This document shows positions 1-6,664 of a stretch of DNA of 7,311 bases, one piece after another. The first letter of the stretch is position 1. The number at the start of each line of letters is the position of its first letter. The notes under the pieces were generated by a model. That model saw nothing but the letters and a program-made list of their open reading frames with translations, searched no databases and was not told the DNA's origin. The DNA is from an uncultured Oscillospiraceae bacterium (lineage in GTDB: Bacteria; Bacillota; Clostridia; Oscillospirales; Oscillospiraceae), in contig CAKUHX010000081.1 in the NCBI GenBank assembly GCA_934659475.1, positions 1 through 7,311 of the forward strand, read 5' to 3'. Both the position numbers and the translations under genes were made by a program.

Positions 1-2
1 CC

Positions 3-65
3 TTCCAGGTGGACAATGTGGACTTTGTGGAGGAATTTTTCCCGGGATATACCTTGCAGGAATAA
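3..65 (+). CDS. C-terminal end of an unidentified protein (partial, 5' end outside window)
   Basis: The third frame of the plus strand is open from the left edge to a TAA at 63-65 and encodes FQVDNVDFVEEFFPGYTLQE. The acidic and aromatic composition looks like a genuine protein terminus, and the stop lies 5 bp before a strong hairpin, which is where a gene would be expected to end. The other two plus frames run on through that hairpin and look non-coding. I do not recognise the family from 20 residues. If real, the gene converges with rpoD. Confidence is limited because the piece is so short. Confidence 0.4.
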   Translation, partial: FQVDNVDFVEEFFPGYTLQE

Positions 66-70
66 AACAG

Positions 71-100
71 GCCCCCGCACAGAAAAATCTGTGCGGGGGC
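71..100 (-). terminator. Rho-independent terminator, best oriented for the rpoD transcript
   Basis: A perfect 12-bp GC-rich stem (71-82 with 89-100; a 13th A-T pair closes an AAAA loop at 84-87) is followed on the minus strand by CTGTTTTATT, a usable U-tract. On the plus strand no T-run follows, so it is weaker as a terminator for the short upstream plus-strand gene, though it may serve both convergent units. It lies 335 bp beyond the rpoD stop, so the rpoD mRNA would carry the repeat-rich region as a long 3' UTR unless it ends earlier. Confidence 0.6.
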
Positions 101-126
101 TGCTGCGTGCAGAACACAGAACGCAG

Positions 127-147
127 GGCAAGGGCTCTGCCCTTGCC
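127..147. repeat. Intergenic hairpin, 9-bp stem with a TCT loop
   Basis: Positions 127-135 (GGCAAGGGC) pair perfectly with 139-147 (GCCCTTGCC) around a 3-nt loop. No strong T-run follows on either strand; the minus strand continues CTGCGTTCTG, so this is at best a weak terminator. From memory, AAGGGCTCTGCCCTT-like hairpins are frequent dispersed repeats in gut Clostridia. That identification is inference. Confidence 0.5.
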
Positions 148-162
148 GGGACAGGGCCGCCC

Positions 163-279
163 CCCGCTTTGCCGGGCCTGCGCGGGGACCCCAAAGCTGC
201 GCCGCAATACACCAAAAGCAGTCTGTTTTCTCTTTTGTTCAAGAGATCCTTCAACTTTTTGCTGCGGCTGGGGTGGCAC
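163..279 (-). repeat. Copy A of a 117-bp direct repeat, containing a decayed rpoD 3' end
   Basis: It aligns without gaps to 364-480 with a constant 201-bp offset and 9 mismatches (170, 173, 188, 211, 212, 236, 245, 273, 278), about 92% identity. Positions 234-279 correspond to the last 14 rpoD codons plus the stop. Here the stop TAA has become AAA, Phe436 has become Leu, Arg425 has become Cys, and one change in the His426 codon is silent. Sequence beyond 279 no longer resembles rpoD. It is therefore a gene-end fragment without coding value, carried with 71 bp of rpoD downstream DNA. Confidence 0.9.
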
Positions 280-434
280 GTCGTCGATGCAAGCTCCGGA
301 TCCTTCGCTTCCGCCTGTGGCGAAAGCTCTCTCCCTGCGCTGCATCTCCTCTCCCCCACGCAGCCCGCTTCGCTGGGCCTGCGCGGGGGCCCCAAAGCTG
401 CGCCGCAATACGTCAAAAGCAGTCTGTTTTCTCT

Positions 435-1747
<1,313 letters not shown>

Positions 1748-1751
<4 letters not shown>

Positions 1752-3508
1752 GTATTCTCCTCCATATATGCTTTTTTCTTTAACAATCTCTGTTGTGCCG
1801 CCAGCAGCAGGTCATCCCCGTCGGCGGCCCGGCGGCGCAGCCCCTCGTCCCGGATGACCGCTATGTAGTCCGCCGCGGCCCGCTGGCCGTTGGAAATGTC
1901 CTCAGGCTGCCCGGCCACATAGGCCAGATGGTCCATCTCCTCCGGCTCCAGGCTGCCCGCCAGGGCGGCAAGGCCAGGGGACAGGCCGCTGCGGATCCGG
2001 CCCGTCAGCAGGTCGAATACCCGCCCCAGCAGCGGGGAAGAGAACTCCTCCCCCTTCAGGTCCCCCATATCCGCCAAAAGGGCGGGGTCCATCATCAGCA
2101 GCCGCAGCACCCCCTCCTCCGCCCGGGCAGAGCGCATATTCTCATACCGCAGGGTGCGGGCCCGGGGCTGGAGCTGGGCGGCGGGGGTCAGGTCCCGGCG
2201 CTCCTGCTGCTTCTCCTCTTTCCGCAGGCGCTGGCGCAAGGCCTTTTTGATCTCCAGCGACACCGCCTCGGCGGACACCCCCGCCATCTGGGCGGCGTGG
2301 CCGCCGTAGATCTCCCGCTCCACCGCGCTGGGCAGGGTGGCCAGCATGCGGGCGGCCTCCTGCAGGAAGGCCACCTTCTGGGTGTCGTCCTCTATATTGA
2401 ATTTCTGCTTCAGCTGGTCCAGGCGGTAGTCCACCTGGTTCTCACTCTGATCCAGCAGGCGGGCAAAGGCATCCCGGCCGTAGGCTTTGATGAACTCATC
2501 GGGATCCTTGGCCCCGGTGACCTTCAACACGCTCACCTTCAGCCCCGCCTTCTCCAGCAGGGGGATCGCCCGCTGGGCGGCGGCCACACCGGCGCCGTCC
2601 CCGTCGTAGGAGATGACGACCTCCTTAAAATACCGGGAAAGCAGCTGGGCGTGCTCCGCCGTGAGGGATGTGCCCAGAGAGGCCACGGCGTTGTCAAAGC
2701 CCCCCTGGTGCAGGGCGATGGTGTCCATGTAGCCCTCGGTGAGGATGGCCCGCCCCGCCTTGCTGCCCTTGGCGATGTTCAGGGCGAACATATTCCGGCT
2801 CTTGTTGTACACCGGGGTATCAGGGGAGTTCAGATATTTGGGCTGGGAGTCGTCCATCACCCGGCCGCCGAAGCCGATCACCTCTCCCCGCACGTCGATG
2901 ATGGGGAACATCACCCGGTTGCGGAAGCGGTCATAGATCCGGCCGTCCTTGTTGTTCACCGCCAGACCGGCGTCCAGCAGGTCCCGCTTGTCGTAGCCCT
3001 GCCGGCCCAGCTCCCGGATCAGGTTGTCCCATCCCTCTGGAGCAAAGCCCAGACCGAACCGGGTGATGGTGCCCCGGGACAGGCCCCGCTTCTGCAGGTA
3101 AGCCAGTCCGGCAGTCCCCTCCGGGGCGTTGAGCCATTTGTGGAAGGTGCGGGCGGCCTGCCGGTTGATCTCCAGCAGCTTTTTCCGCCGCTCGGCGGCC
3201 CCGGGAGAAAAGGAGTCCTCCGGCATGGCCATGCCCGCCCGCTTAGCCAGCACGGCCACCGCATCACGGTAGGGCAGGTTCTCCAGCTCCATGATGAAGT
3301 TGATGGCCCCGCCGCCCTTGCCGCAGCCGAAGCACTTGTAGATCTGCCGGTCTGGCACCACATGGAAAGACGGGGTCTTCTCCCCGTGGAAGGGGCACAG
3401 GCCCCAGTAGCTGTTCCCCTTTTTGTTCAGCCGCACATATTCCGAGACCAGATCCACGATATCCGTGCGGGCCATCAGCTCCTCGATAAATTGCTCCGGA
3501 ATGGCCAA
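1748..3508 (-). CDS. dnaG: DNA primase DnaG, 586 aa
   Basis: DnaG makes RNA primers at the replication fork and is recruited by the replicative helicase. The N-terminal zinc-binding domain shows Cys38, His41, Cys59 and Cys62 (CPFH and CFGC). The RNA-polymerase core has [20 protein letters not shown] (224-243), followed by the Toprim metal site: Glu258 in TEGYMD, and Asp302 and Asp304 in YDGDGAG. The region from about 455 to the end should be the helicase-interacting domain; it is diverged, as is usual. The length is normal for the family (B. subtilis about 600 aa). The start is TTG (3506-3508), chosen because AAGGAGGGG lies 5 bases upstream and the resulting N-terminus, [21 protein letters not shown], matches the usual DnaG beginning. 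It is the first cistron of the overlapping dnaG-rpoD pair and may be co-transcribed with dgt. Confidence 0.98.
1757..1763 (-). promoter_or_regulatory. Shine-Dalgarno site of rpoD, inside the dnaG 3' end
   Basis: GGAGGAG on the minus strand ends five bases before the rpoD ATG (1749-1751) and is embedded in the last dnaG codons (Met583-Glu584-Glu585). With the ATGA stop-start overlap it supports coupled translation of the two genes. Confidence 0.85.
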
Positions 3509-3513
3509 GGCGC

Positions 3514-3522
3514 CCCCTCCTT
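3514..3522 (-). promoter_or_regulatory. Shine-Dalgarno site fixing the TTG start of dnaG
   Basis: AAGGAGGGG on the minus strand is followed by GCGCC and then TTG. The next in-frame ATG is codon 12, which has no such site and would cut into the conserved N-terminus, so the TTG is the likely start. Confidence 0.85.
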
Positions 3523-3590
3523 TCTCTTTTTTAGCCGGTTTTGGGGAATTTATCCTCTTTTTGATCCATATTGCTCAGTTCAGCCAACAT

Positions 3591-3673
3591 TTGTCACTGC
3601 CGTGGGAATCCGTATCCGAGTGGATCGGAAAACGGATTGCCACGCCAGTGTGCACACTGGCTCGCAATGACAA
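3591..3673. repeat. 83-bp MITE-like element with terminal inverted repeats and a three-way-junction fold
   Basis: The ends are 10-bp inverted repeats with one mismatch (3591-3600 TTGTCACTGC, 3664-3673 GCAATGACAA). Between them lie two hairpin arms. Arm 1 pairs 3602-3613 with 3632-3643 (11 of 12) and 3615-3619 with 3625-3629 (5 of 5), with loop GTGGA. Arm 2 is a perfect 18-bp palindrome, GCCAGTGTGCACACTGGC (3644-3661). Only about a dozen bases outside the loops are unpaired. It contains no gene and I see no target-site duplication. GCAATGACA-type ends recall dispersed palindromic repeats of many bacterial genomes, from memory. It lies 82 bp upstream of the dnaG start and would be in the mRNA if dgt and dnaG are co-transcribed. 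Confidence 0.75.
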
Positions 3674-3711
3674 TCTCTCTCCAAACCACATTGCCTGTGG
3701 ACTGCTGTTTC

Positions 3712-3726
3712 CTTCACCGTCCAGTT
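3712..3726 (-). repeat. 15-bp repeat of the dgt 3' end, copy outside the gene
   Basis: CTTCACCGTCCAGTT is identical to 3809-3823, the last five sense codons of dgt (Asn-Trp-Thr-Val-Lys). In this copy the stop is replaced by GAA on the minus strand, so the frame continues rather than ending. The two copies are 97 bp apart and flank an 82-bp stretch (3727-3808) that holds the 3765-3786 hairpin. Confidence 0.7.
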
Positions 3727-3764
3727 ATTGGTGCTGCACAGCATCCGCTCAACACATCATGTAG

Positions 3765-3786
3765 GGCCCGATGCCCTCATCGGGCC
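3765..3786. repeat. Perfect 9-bp hairpin downstream of dgt
   Basis: GGCCCGATG (3765-3773) pairs with CATCGGGCC (3778-3786) around CCCT. It begins 19 nt beyond the dgt stop. The minus strand then reads CTACATGATG with no T-run, so it is not a canonical intrinsic terminator; it may stabilise the mRNA end or be a dispersed intergenic repeat. TAGGG-CCGATG-type hairpins are familiar to me from gut Clostridia, but this is recollection only. Confidence 0.55.
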
Positions 3787-3805
3787 GGACAGAAAAACGC
3801 CGCTT

Positions 3806-4810
3806 CTACTTCACCGTCCAGTTCATGGGCAGGAACAGTTCCTTAAACTTCTCAACGGCAAATACATCCGTCATGCCGGCGATGTAGTCGCAGATGGCGC
3901 GGTCGTCCCCCTCCGCCGCCCGGATGTCTTGAAAGTCAGTGGGCAGGGCATCGGGGTCCCGGCGGTAATGCTCGAACATCATGCGCAGCATCTCCTGTGC
4001 TTTGCCCTCCTCCCCCTTGCACATGGGGTTGGTATACACGCTGTCGAACATAAAGTCCTTCAGCAGCATCAGGGCCTGCTCCTTCTCCGGGGACTGGCAG
4101 ATGTGGTCCTGCCCCGCGCTGGTCTCAATGGCGTCGGTCACCAGAGCGGCGATCCGCTCAGAGTGGGTGTAGCCCAGCACCTCAGACGCCTCCAGCGGGA
4201 TGTCCATGGGGTAGATGACGCCCCCCCGCAGGGCGTCCTGGATGTCGTGGTTGATATAGGCGATCAGGTCGGCCAGGCGCACCGCCTGCCCCTCCAGAGT
4301 CTGGGCCTGGGGGCCCTTGGTGTGGCAGACGATCCCGTTGCGCACCTCCCAGGTCAGATTCAGCCCCTCGCCGTTCTTCTCCAGCCGCTCCACCACCCGC
4401 AGGGACTGCTTATAGTGGGCAAAGCCCCCGGGCATGATCTCGTTCAGCAGCCGCTCTCCCGCATGTCCAAAGGGGGTGTGCCCCAGGTCGTGGCCCAGGG
4501 CGATGGCCTCAGTAAGGTCCTCGTTCAGGGACAGGCCCCGGGCGATGGTGCGGGCGATACGGGTGACCTCCAGGGTGTGGGTCATGCGGGTGCGGTAGTG
4601 GTCCCCCTCCGGCTGAAGGAACACCTGGGTCTTGTGCTTCAGCCTCCGGAAAGCGTTGCAGTAGACGATGCGGTCGATGTCCCGCTGAAAGGGGGTGCGG
4701 ATGGGGCACTCCTCCTCCGGCCGCTGCCGCCCCCTGGTATTTTGGGACAGGCATGCCATGGGGGACAGGGTCTGTACCTCCCGCTGCTGGGTCCGCTCTC
4801 GCAGAGTCAT
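3806..4810 (-). CDS. dgt: dGTP triphosphohydrolase-like HD-domain protein, 334 aa
   Basis: Enzymes of this family hydrolyse dGTP (some accept other dNTPs) to the deoxynucleoside and triphosphate, adjusting DNA precursor pools. Numbering from the ATG at 4808-4810, the HD metal site is complete: His78 in RTRMTHTLEV, His107-Asp108 in LGHDLGHTPFGHAGE, and Asp181 in VRLADLIAYINHD. The conserved block RTPFQRDIDRIVYCNAFRRL (38-57) precedes it. The length fits the shorter clostridial form rather than the approximately 500-aa E. coli Dgt. An ATG six bases upstream (4814-4816) would directly abut the Shine-Dalgarno, so the second ATG is preferred; the protein then begins MTLRERTQQREVQTLSP. It lies upstream of dnaG-rpoD in the same direction. 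Exact substrate preference cannot be read from sequence. Confidence 0.95.
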   Translation of the reverse strand: MTLRERTQQREVQTLSPMACLSQNTRGRQRPEEECPIRTPFQRDIDRIVYCNAFRRLKHKTQVFLQPEGDHYRTRMTHTLEVTRIARTIARGLSLNEDLTEAIALGHDLGHTPFGHAGERLLNEIMPGGFAHYKQSLRVVERLEKNGEGLNLTWEVRNGIVCHTKGPQAQTLEGQAVRLADLIAYINHDIQDALRGGVIYPMDIPLEASEVLGYTHSERIAALVTDAIETSAGQDHICQSPEKEQALMLLKDFMFDSVYTNPMCKGEEGKAQEMLRMMFEHYRRDPDALPTDFQDIRAAEGDDRAICDYIAGMTDVFAVEKFKELFLPMNWTVK

Positions 4811-4816
4811 GGGCAT

Positions 4817-4823
4817 CCTCCTT
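4817..4823 (-). promoter_or_regulatory. Shine-Dalgarno site deciding the dgt start
   Basis: AAGGAGG is immediately followed by ATGCCCATG. The first ATG has zero spacing and the second has six bases, which is the normal distance, so translation most likely starts at 4810. A 6-bp GC hairpin (4827-4832 with 4836-4841, loop CGC) sits three bases upstream of the site in the leader. Confidence 0.8.
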
Positions 4824-4857
4824 GCTGCGGGCCGCGCCCGCCGCTTTGTTCTATCTC

Positions 4858-4889
4858 TATATACGATTTTCTTTTCTGATTTCCTTCAA
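4858..4889 (-). promoter_or_regulatory. Candidate AT-rich promoter of dgt
   Basis: On the minus strand TTGAAG (4884-4889) is a possible -35. CGTATATA (4858-4865) offers -10 hexamers at spacings of 18 (CGTATA) to 20 (TATATA). Upstream, 4890-4916 is an almost pure A/T stretch resembling an UP element. Neither hexamer is close to consensus at the ideal 17-bp spacing, so only the general location between the 4940-4969 terminator and dgt is well supported. Confidence 0.35.
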
Positions 4890-4939
4890 AAAAGAAAAAA
4901 TTTTTGTGGTTTTTTCACGGATCGTATCCATGCACAAAA

Positions 4940-4969
4940 ACCCGCCCCGGTTTTGCCTCCGGGGCGGGT
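4940..4969 (-). terminator. Rho-independent terminator of the sigma-54 activator gene
   Basis: A perfect 11-bp stem, ACCCGCCCCGG (4940-4950) with CCGGGGCGGGT (4959-4969), loop of eight, lies about 37 nt beyond the activator stop. The minus strand continues with further Ts (GGGTTTTTGTG), and the plus strand continues CTTTTGT, so it could work in both directions. It separates the activator from dgt. Confidence 0.85.
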
Positions 4970-5006
4970 CTTTTGTACAGATGTCTGATGTTTTTTCTCC
5001 GCAGGT

Positions 5007-6446
5007 CTATGGCTCCCTGGTGTAGCGGGCGGGAAGGCCATATTCCCGGATCTTGTATTGCAGATACCGCCTGGATATACCCAAGTAGTCCGCCGCCTTG
5101 GTGCGGTTGCCATCGAAGAGCCTCAGCGCCTCGGTCACGGCCTCCTCCCCGATGGGGGCGGAGCGCTCCCGCCCCTGCCGCTCCCGGCGGGGCTCGTGCT
5201 CCTCCTCTCCGGTGCCCTCGTCAAACAGCAGCCCCTCGGGGATGCTGCTGATCTCGGTGGTGGTATAGGGCGTCATGACCACCACCCGCTCCACAAAGTT
5301 GCGGATCTCCCGCACGTTGCCGGGCCAGCTGTACTCCCGCACCTGCCGGAGCACCGACTGAGAAAACTTCTTCTTCAGGTTGTACTTCTTGCAGAAATGA
5401 TCCAGAAAGTACAGGCACAGGGGGACGATGTCGTCCCGCCGCCGGCGGATGGGCGGGATGGTCAGGGGCAGCACGTTCAGCCGGTAATACAGGTCCCGGC
5501 GGAACTCCCCCTTGTCCACCAGCCGGTGCAGGTCCTGATTGGTGGCGGCGATCAGGCGGAAGTCCACCTTCTTCGCGTGGATGGCCCCCACCCGCTGCAC
5601 ACTCTTTTCCTCGATCACCCGCAGGATCTTGCCCTGCATGCTCATGGGCAGGGAGTTCACCTCGTCCAGAAACAGGGTGCCCCCGTCCGCGGCCTGGATC
5701 AGACCCACCTTGCCCTCTTTATTGGCGCCGGTAAAGCTGCCCTTTTCATAGCCGAACAGCTCCGACTCGATCAGGCTCTCAGAGAAGGCGGCACAGTTCA
5801 CCGTGATCATGGGCTTGTCCCGGCGGCCGCTGTGCTCGTGGATATAGCGGGCAAAGACCTCCTTGCCGCTGCCCGACTCCCCGCAGATGAGCACGCTGGA
5901 GTCCAGCGGGGCCACGCTGTCGGCAATGGCGAACACCTGCTTCAGCTCCTGACTCTCGGCCACGATGCTGTCCGGATGGGCCGGCGGGGCCAGCTTGGGC
6001 TTGCCCGCGCCTTCATAAAGAATGTTGGTCTGCTTCAGCAGGGTCTTATACAGGTCCTGAAAATCCTGCACGTCCTGCAGCATGGTGATGACATACTTGA
6101 TGCTGCCGGAGCCGTCGAACAGCGGCGTTCCGGTGACGATGCGCATACGGGTGGGGCCGTTGGGCTTCTGGCAGTCCTGGTAATACTGCAGGCGGCTGAC
6201 CGTCTGCTTCTTCTGCTGCACCAGGTCGTAGACGCACACGTCGATAAAGCCGTAGAAGTCCCGCACGTTCATCTTCAGATATTCGTTTCGGGGAATGTTG
6301 CGCCAGTTGATCATCACCCGGTTGACAAAGACGAAGTTCCCGTCCCGGTCGTACACCACGATCCCCACGTCGATGTTGTCCAGCACCTCGCCGAAGGGCA
6401 GCTTGCTCCCGTCCGCCCTGTCCGGCGGGGACTGCCGCTCTTTCAT
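5007..6446 (-). CDS. PAS domain-containing sigma-54-dependent transcriptional activator, 479 aa
   Basis: This is a bacterial enhancer-binding protein that uses ATP hydrolysis to open promoters held by RpoN (sigma-54) RNA polymerase. An N-terminal PAS sensor (about 18-128; VLDNIDVGIVVYDRDG) is followed by a short helical linker. The AAA+ domain (about 160-405) has Walker A GESGSGKE (189-196), sigma-54 contact loop GSFTGA (236-241, Ser replacing the common Ala, key Thr239 present), Walker B GTLFLDEV (256-263), arginine-finger region FRRDLYYRLN (315-324) and sensor II WPGNVREIRN (374-383). A charged linker (about 410-432) leads to a Fis-type helix-turn-helix, GNRTKAADYLGISRRYLQYK (446-465). There is no receiver domain, so control is by the PAS ligand or by a partner, not phosphorelay. 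AAGGGAGG lies eight bases before the ATG. It appears monocistronic, with its own promoter and terminator. The regulated pathway is unknown. Confidence 0.95.
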   Translation of the reverse strand: MKERQSPPDRADGSKLPFGEVLDNIDVGIVVYDRDGNFVFVNRVMINWRNIPRNEYLKMNVRDFYGFIDVCVYDLVQQKKQTVSRLQYYQDCQKPNGPTRMRIVTGTPLFDGSGSIKYVITMLQDVQDFQDLYKTLLKQTNILYEGAGKPKLAPPAHPDSIVAESQELKQVFAIADSVAPLDSSVLICGESGSGKEVFARYIHEHSGRRDKPMITVNCAAFSESLIESELFGYEKGSFTGANKEGKVGLIQAADGGTLFLDEVNSLPMSMQGKILRVIEEKSVQRVGAIHAKKVDFRLIAATNQDLHRLVDKGEFRRDLYYRLNVLPLTIPPIRRRRDDIVPLCLYFLDHFCKKYNLKKKFSQSVLRQVREYSWPGNVREIRNFVERVVVMTPYTTTEISSIPEGLLFDEGTGEEEHEPRRERQGRERSAPIGEEAVTEALRLFDGNRTKAADYLGISRRYLQYKIREYGLPARYTREP

Positions 6447-6475
6447 GGCCGCCGCCTCCCTTCCTGCCGCGGCCA
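6446..6475 (-). promoter_or_regulatory. Leader hairpin enclosing the activator's ribosome-binding site
   Basis: On the minus strand TGGCCGC (6469-6475) can pair with GCGGCCA (6446-6452), whose last A is the first base of the start codon. The loop contains the Shine-Dalgarno AAGGGAGG (6455-6462). The 7-bp all-GC-rich stem could hamper initiation. Its 5' arm shares two bases with the neighbouring palindrome, so the two folds compete slightly. Function is inference. Confidence 0.4.
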
Positions 6476-6493
6476 GACTGCCGCGGAAGTCTG
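6474..6493. promoter_or_regulatory. Operator-like 20-bp palindrome at the activator's transcription start
   Basis: CAGACT and AGTCTG flank CCGCGG, giving dyad symmetry in 18 of 20 positions. The site begins 3 bp downstream of the -10 box and so covers the predicted start point (about 6490). A protein bound there would block transcription; alternatively it forms a hairpin at the 5' end of the mRNA. Which protein might bind is unknown; autoregulation is possible. Confidence 0.45.
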
Positions 6494-6496
6494 TTT

Positions 6497-6525
6497 ATTG
6501 TACCACATTCCTCCGGCGAAGGAAA
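6497..6525 (-). promoter_or_regulatory. Extended -10 promoter of the sigma-54 activator
   Basis: On the minus strand TACAAT (6497-6502) matches the -10 consensus in five of six positions and is preceded by TG plus one base (6503-6505), the extended -10 element. A poor -35, TTTCCT (6520-6525), lies 17 bp upstream, consistent with an extended -10 promoter not needing it. The predicted start is near 6490, giving a leader of about 44 nt. Confidence 0.65.
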
Positions 6526-6572
6526 GTCCCCTCCGGAAAAAGGCCGCCCGGACAGCGATATGGAACAGGGAA

Positions 6573-6605
6573 GCCCGCCCCCCGGAGGACCTCCGGGGGA
6601 CGGGC
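6573..6605 (-). terminator. GC-rich hairpin, likely transcription terminator of cysS
   Basis: GCCCG (6573-6577) pairs with CGGGC (6601-6605), and after one mismatch CCCCCGGAG (6579-6587) pairs with CTCCGGGGG (6591-6599) around GAC. The structure begins about 60 nt after the cysS stop. The following minus-strand bases are TTCCCTGTTCC, so the U-tract is weak and terminator strength is uncertain. Smaller hairpins lie between it and cysS (6623-6627 with 6631-6635; 6640-6644 with 6651-6655). Confidence 0.5.
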
Positions 6606-6664
6606 CGTTCTCATTTCTGATCGGCGCTCCGCGCCTGTTCACCCCTATGCGGGTGCGGCGGCGG

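Larger units (their letters stand above)
101..434. other. Gene-free, repeat-rich region downstream of rpoD
   Basis: I see no credible gene on either strand here. The stretch holds a small inverted repeat (103-108 with 121-126), a 9-bp hairpin (127-135 with 139-147), the non-rpoD parts of a 117-bp duplication (163-279 and 364-480), and an 84-bp single-copy piece between them (280-363). That piece contains short inverted pairs, 286-291 with 341-346 and 304-308 with 320-324. The composition, with runs of G and C and little codon structure, looks like accumulated intergenic repeats. Confidence 0.6.

Noticed and set aside
234..279. A separate small gene or second sigma factor end
   Set aside because: Only 14 codons of rpoD similarity with a lost stop and no continuing sigma-factor sequence; it is a duplicated fragment.
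274..291. TGGCAC followed by GATGCA, resembling a sigma-54 -24/-12 promoter
   Set aside because: The GC of the would-be -12 element is two bases too far from the GG of the -24; sigma-54 promoters need exact spacing. The site lies inside repeat copy A.
3523..3590. Possible dnaG promoter (TGAGCA, 17 bp, GATAAA on the minus strand)
   Set aside because: Only three of six and four of six consensus matches; not enough to call a promoter.
3591..3673. tRNA-like or riboswitch-like cloverleaf
   Set aside because: The fold has three helices, but there is no acceptor or anticodon pattern, no T-loop GTTC motif and no riboswitch core that I recognise; the terminal inverted repeats fit a repeat element better.
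4319..4338. TGGCAG followed by TTGCG in the dgt coding region, another -24/-12 lookalike
   Set aside because: Spacing is about four bases too long and the site is inside a coding sequence.
5058..6620. Plus-strand open frame of 520 codons opposite the sigma-54 activator
   Set aside because: Low-complexity composition, no domain, and fully antisense to a protein with all AAA+ motifs; it also runs through the activator's promoter.
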